Shown: positions 7,797-10,778 of the stretch, in pieces | Layout: each line of letters opens with the position of its first letter | Position numbering within the stretch: position 1 is the first letter of the stretch | Assembly (NCBI GenBank): GCA_964444915.1 | Contig: CAYUIY010000066.1 | Location: 1 to 10,778, forward strand | From: Anaerorudis sp964444915 | GTDB taxonomy: Bacteria > Bacteroidota > Bacteroidia > Bacteroidales > Dysgonomonadaceae | Reading direction: 5' to 3' | Length of the DNA stretch: 10,778 nt | The notes under the pieces: model-generated | What the model saw: the letters and a program-made list of their open reading frames with translations, nothing else | Databases searched by the model: none | Told to the model about the DNA's origin: nothing | Program-made: the position numbers and the translations under genes

Positions 7797-7825
7797 TCCA
7801 TGTTTGCAAATCTTTTACCGAAAAT

Positions 7826-7857
7826 ATTGGCTAATCGCTCGGGAAAATGTAATTTTG
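7826..7857 (+). promoter_or_regulatory. Putative pheS promoter (Bacteroidetes type)
   Basis: Plus strand: ATTG (7826-7829, three of four matches to -33 TTTG), a 20-base spacer, then TAATTTTG (7850-7857, exact match to TAnnTTTG). Transcription would begin near 7864, leaving a leader of about 31 bases, too short for an attenuator. It probably also serves the two envelope genes downstream. Confidence 0.52.
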
Positions 7858-7894
7858 TGAAAAATAAAGAGTACATCGTAGAATTTTATACACA

Positions 7895-8914
7895 ATGATA
7901 GAAAAAATAAAATCACTCCTCGCCGAGATCGAGAATTTGTCGGCATCCACTTTAGAAGAATTGGAAGCGCTCCGCATTAAGTATTTAAGCAAAAAGGGAT
8001 TGATTCATTCGCTTATGGATGAATTTCGCAACGTTCCGGCCGATCAAAAAAGGGAAGTAGGCATGATGCTTAACGAATTAAAACAAAAAGCACAGGATAA
8101 AATACAATCCCTTAAAAAACAATTTGAAAACGCAGAAACGGAATATTCCGAAATCGATCTTTCTCGAACAGCCTACCCCATTCCTTTAGGTACACGCCAT
8201 CCCATATCTATTGTAAAAGAAGAGATATGCGACATATTCAAAAGATTGGGTTTTTCGATTGCCGAAGGTCCTGAAATTGAAGACGACTGGCATGTGTTTA
8301 CGTCGCTGAATTTCCCCGAAGACCATCCGGCGCGTGATATGCAAGATACTTTCTTTATTCAGAATGATCCGGACATTTTGTTGCGTACGCATACCTCATC
8401 GGTGCAAACACGGGTGATGGAAAAAACACAACCCCCCATCCGTATCATTTGCCCGGGAAGGGTATATCGCAACGAAGCCATTTCGTATCGTACCCATTGC
8501 TTTTTTCATCAGGTGGAAGCATTATATATCGATAAAGACGTGTCGTTTGCCGACCTCAAACAAGCATTACTCTTCTTTGCCAAAGAAACGTTTGGTACCG
8601 AAACAAAAATTCGCTTGCGCCCATCCTATTTCCCGTTTACCGAACCCAGTGCCGAAATGGATATATCGTGCAATCTATGTGGTGGAAAAGGTTGTCCTTT
8701 CTGTAAATATAGCGGATGGGTAGAAATTTTGGGTTGCGGCATGGTTGACCCCAACGTGCTCGATAATTGCGGTATCGACAGCAAGATATATTCGGGATAT
8801 GCTTTGGGAATGGGGATCGAGCGCATTACTAACCTGAAATATCAGATAAAAGACTTGCGCATGTTTTCTGAAAACGATGTGCGGTTTTTGGAACAATTTC
8901 AATCGGCTTACTAA
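7895..8914 (+). CDS. pheS: Phenylalanine--tRNA ligase alpha subunit
   Basis: 339 residues, normal length. Catalytic subunit of the alpha2-beta2 class II enzyme that charges tRNA-Phe. The N-terminal coiled coil covers about 1-85. The catalytic domain shows HPISIVKEEICDIF (102-115, motif 1 region), motif 2 GRVYRNEAISYRTHCFFHQVE (188-208, in two blocks), FTEPSAEMDI (248-257) and motif 3 GYALGMGIERITNLKY (301-316) with its arginine. Between FTEPSAEMDI and GWVEILGCGM lies CNLCGGKGCPFC (259-270), a CX2C-X4-CX2C knuckle absent from the E. coli and Thermus enzymes but, as I recall, typical of Bacteroidetes PheS. pheT is not adjacent, which also fits this phylum. A Bacteroidetes-type promoter lies upstream; a DUF4831 gene follows after 22 bases. 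Confidence 0.98.
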   Translation: MIEKIKSLLAEIENLSASTLEELEALRIKYLSKKGLIHSLMDEFRNVPADQKREVGMMLNELKQKAQDKIQSLKKQFENAETEYSEIDLSRTAYPIPLGTRHPISIVKEEICDIFKRLGFSIAEGPEIEDDWHVFTSLNFPEDHPARDMQDTFFIQNDPDILLRTHTSSVQTRVMEKTQPPIRIICPGRVYRNEAISYRTHCFFHQVEALYIDKDVSFADLKQALLFFAKETFGTETKIRLRPSYFPFTEPSAEMDISCNLCGGKGCPFCKYSGWVEILGCGMVDPNVLDNCGIDSKIYSGYALGMGIERITNLKYQIKDLRMFSENDVRFLEQFQSAY

Positions 8915-8936
8915 AAACTGAAAAAATTTCCACAGC

Positions 8937-10016
8937 ATGAAAAAAATATATGTGTTATTTTTCTTTGTCGCTTTTTTGTTTTCTGAAGTTTTTCCACAGA
9001 AAACCATCCGTATCGATGCTGTCAAGGCCAATAATTACGGCGTGGTTTATTCGTTGCCGAAAACCTCATTTGTCATTACCTTTAAAACAAAAAAGACGAC
9101 ATATCAACGAGGCGAATTTTATACATATGCCCGACGATATTTGGGTATCGAAAATCCAATAACCGAAAACAAAACGGTTTATTCACTGGAAAACGTAACT
9201 GTTAAAAACAAAGGAATTCCCGACAAAACCAATTCGTTTATGGTCGAATTCCGCCCCAATACGACAGAACCTTTTGTATATTTGACCGAAGAAGAATTGA
9301 TTTGCACAATAAATGCCATGCCGGAAATAAAACCGGCAGCACCGGCAGAACAACCTGCCAAAACCAAGCAACAGCCCATTGATCCGCGTAGGTTTTTCTC
9401 TGAAGAAACACTTATGGCCGGATCAACAGCCAAACAAGCCGAGCTGGTTGCAAAACAGATTCTTGAATTGCGTCGAAGCCGTAACGATATTCTTATTGGT
9501 GAAGCAGACAATATGCCACCCGACGGAGAAGCCTACAAAGTGGTAATGGATCAGCTCGATTTGCAAGAAAAAGTACTCACTGAAATGTTTACAGGAACCG
9601 TCGAAACCGAAACTTTTACTACGGATATAACCTTTATTCCGGACGATAAAAATATTGACAGAAAAGTAATTGCCCGTTTCTCGACGAAGTTGGGTCTTGT
9701 TGATGCCGACAATTTGGCCGGAGCTCCCATTTACTTGTCGTTGACAAACAAAACGCCTAAACCCGAAATGCAACTCTCCGAAAAAGAACTGCAACAACTG
9801 GAAAAAAAATTGAAAGAAGGATTGGTGTATAATATACCTTCCAAAGCCGAACTAAAAATAGAGCACAACAACCAAATCATAAGAAATACAGAAGTTGATG
9901 TGGTTCAATTTGGATCGAAAGAAGTGCTCACCAAAAAAATGTTCGACAGTTGCAAAAAACCTATTCAGGTTATTTTTTATCCCGAACTTGGAGCTATAAA
10001 GCAAATTATCCAATAA
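8937..10016 (+). CDS. Secreted DUF4831 family protein
   Basis: 359 residues, function unknown. Residues 1-21 form a Sec signal peptide (MKK, then a hydrophobic core rich in Phe/Val/Leu), with cleavage probably near FPQ-KTIRI; no lipobox cysteine. The mature protein should be periplasmic or envelope-associated. DUF4831 hallmarks as I know them are GVVYSLPKTSFVI (35-47), GEFYTYARRYLG (59-70), NDILIGEADNMPPDGEA (183-199), QEKVLTEMFTG (210-220) and an ending of YNIPSKAEL...VVQFGSKEVL...VIFYPELGAI. A Pro/Ala/Gln-rich linker (131-148) splits the N-terminal part from the rest, and a Lys/Glu/Gln-rich helix (280-295) precedes the C-terminal region. It follows pheS by 22 bases and precedes a lipoprotein gene by 11, so all three are probably co-transcribed. 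The family call is from memory of these motifs and is fairly secure. Confidence 0.85.
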   Translation: MKKIYVLFFFVAFLFSEVFPQKTIRIDAVKANNYGVVYSLPKTSFVITFKTKKTTYQRGEFYTYARRYLGIENPITENKTVYSLENVTVKNKGIPDKTNSFMVEFRPNTTEPFVYLTEEELICTINAMPEIKPAAPAEQPAKTKQQPIDPRRFFSEETLMAGSTAKQAELVAKQILELRRSRNDILIGEADNMPPDGEAYKVVMDQLDLQEKVLTEMFTGTVETETFTTDITFIPDDKNIDRKVIARFSTKLGLVDADNLAGAPIYLSLTNKTPKPEMQLSEKELQQLEKKLKEGLVYNIPSKAELKIEHNNQIIRNTEVDVVQFGSKEVLTKKMFDSCKKPIQVIFYPELGAIKQIIQ

Positions 10017-10027
10017 AAATGCTATAT

Positions 10028-10778
10028 ATGAATAAAAACCGACTCACGGCTGCAATGCTTGCCGTATTTATTATTACTATGTTTTTTTCTTGTAAAAATA
10101 TCCGAAAGAAACCCGACACCGCTATTACTTTTGATACGATTATCGTAGCAAAACAAATTCCTTTGTTGCAAAACGATACTGCACAACCTTATGCCGATGT
10201 CGATATCAAATTTATCTACCCGGTTAAATTCGGGACAGCAGAAGATTTGGCACGACTACAGCAAATTTTTGTTGGCACTTTTTTTACTGACATCCAGTAC
10301 GATGTTTTGAGTCCGCAAGATGCAGTGAACAAATATTTGGAAAACTATATCGCAAGTTATCAGGCATTATCCAACGATTATTATTCCGACAAAAGTCGTT
10401 TGCCGGAAGGCGAAACACCGGTATGGTACTATTATCAGTTGAATATTTCGAATAAAATTTTATTTCAAAACGATTCGCTATTGAGTTACGCGGTAGAATA
10501 CAGCGACTATACCGGCGGTGCGCACGGTTCCTATCGGATATTGTACTATAATATTGATCTCAACGACCTAGTAACCATTTCGGAGGAAGATCTTTTTGTT
10601 CCCGGATATTATAAACCGCTTACCGATATTATCTTGCGTTCGTTGATGAAAAAATACAATGTGACTTCTACGGATTCTCTCCTTGCCAAAGGATTTTTCA
10701 ATATTGAAGATATTGTTCCGAATAATAATTTTTGGATGGACGACAAAGGATTGCATTATACATATAATCAATACGAAA
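10028..10778 (+). CDS. Lipoprotein with DUF4163/DUF3298-like domain, 3' partial
   Basis: 250 codons visible with no stop, so the gene runs past the window edge. Residues 1-22 look like a lipoprotein signal: basic start MNKNR, hydrophobic core LTAAMLAVFIITMFF, then SC with Cys22 as the likely acylated residue. The mature part has long Tyr/Asp/Asn-rich stretches and the motif DYTGGAHGSYR (160-170), the signature of the DUF4163-DUF3298 domain pair found in anti-sigma factor RsiV and many Bacteroidetes lipoproteins. Residues 234-250 (NFWMDDKGLHYTYNQYE) look like the start of the DUF3298 C-terminal strand region, so probably only a few tens of residues are missing. An in-frame ATG at 10019 would add MLY; the later start gives a cleaner signal peptide. 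It follows the DUF4831 gene by 11 bases. RsiV homologues bind lysozyme, but no such role can be inferred here. Confidence 0.8.
   Translation, partial: MNKNRLTAAMLAVFIITMFFSCKNIRKKPDTAITFDTIIVAKQIPLLQNDTAQPYADVDIKFIYPVKFGTAEDLARLQQIFVGTFFTDIQYDVLSPQDAVNKYLENYIASYQALSNDYYSDKSRLPEGETPVWYYYQLNISNKILFQNDSLLSYAVEYSDYTGGAHGSYRILYYNIDLNDLVTISEEDLFVPGYYKPLTDIILRSLMKKYNVTSTDSLLAKGFFNIEDIVPNNNFWMDDKGLHYTYNQYE

Noticed and set aside
8675..9031. 118-residue minus-strand open frame across the pheS/DUF4831 junction
   Set aside because: It overlaps two well-supported genes on the other strand and shows no family features.
1..10778. tRNA genes, CRISPR arrays, insertion sequences, riboswitches or a T-box upstream of serS or pheS
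   Set aside because: I looked for cloverleaf ends, spaced direct repeats, terminal inverted repeats and long structured leaders; none was seen, and the serS and pheS leaders appear to be only about 30 bases long.

Overview
The window reads as chromosomal DNA of a member of the Bacteroidota, most likely order Bacteroidales. Three points support this. One gene matches DUF4831, a family I know only from Bacteroidales. PheS has the cysteine-knuckle variant and stands without pheT beside it. Intergenic regions carry the Bacteroidetes sigma-factor -7 box (TAnnTTTG) in place of -35/-10 boxes, and Shine-Dalgarno sequences are mostly absent. Base composition is moderately AT-rich. I see no mobile element, CRISPR array, tRNA or rRNA.

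Layout. (1) Bases 1-2719, plus strand: the 3' part of an RND-family efflux permease, cut by the window edge and lacking about 150 N-terminal residues. (2) Bases 2720-2806: a short convergent gap. (3) Bases 2807-7755, minus strand, in transcription order: tilS (tRNA-Ile lysidine synthetase), an unannotated 45-residue single-helix membrane peptide, serS (seryl-tRNA synthetase), rtcB (RNA 3'-phosphate/5'-OH ligase), and a shortened radical SAM protein of the PflX (COG1313) type placed 5 bases after rtcB. (4) Bases 7756-7894: a divergent promoter region between tilS and pheS, with a good -7 box on each strand. (5) Bases 7895-10778, plus strand: pheS (phenylalanyl-tRNA synthetase alpha), then a secreted DUF4831 protein, then a lipoprotein with a DUF4163/DUF3298-like domain that runs off the window.

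Theme. The centre is dominated by tRNA biology: two aminoacyl-tRNA synthetase genes, the enzyme that converts the anticodon of tRNA-Ile2, and an RNA ligase known in other bacteria to repair cleaved RNAs including tRNA. These are mostly housekeeping genes.

The least ordinary point is the radical SAM gene. Its reading frame is intact, but it appears to have lost about 50-60 residues in frame. The join falls exactly at the cluster motif, so the first cysteine of CX3CX2C is replaced by His. Other items worth checking are the overlooked small membrane peptide between tilS and serS, the locally AT-rich rtcB-radical SAM pair, and the RND permease's non-canonical proton-relay residues. I found no convincing previously undescribed multi-gene system.
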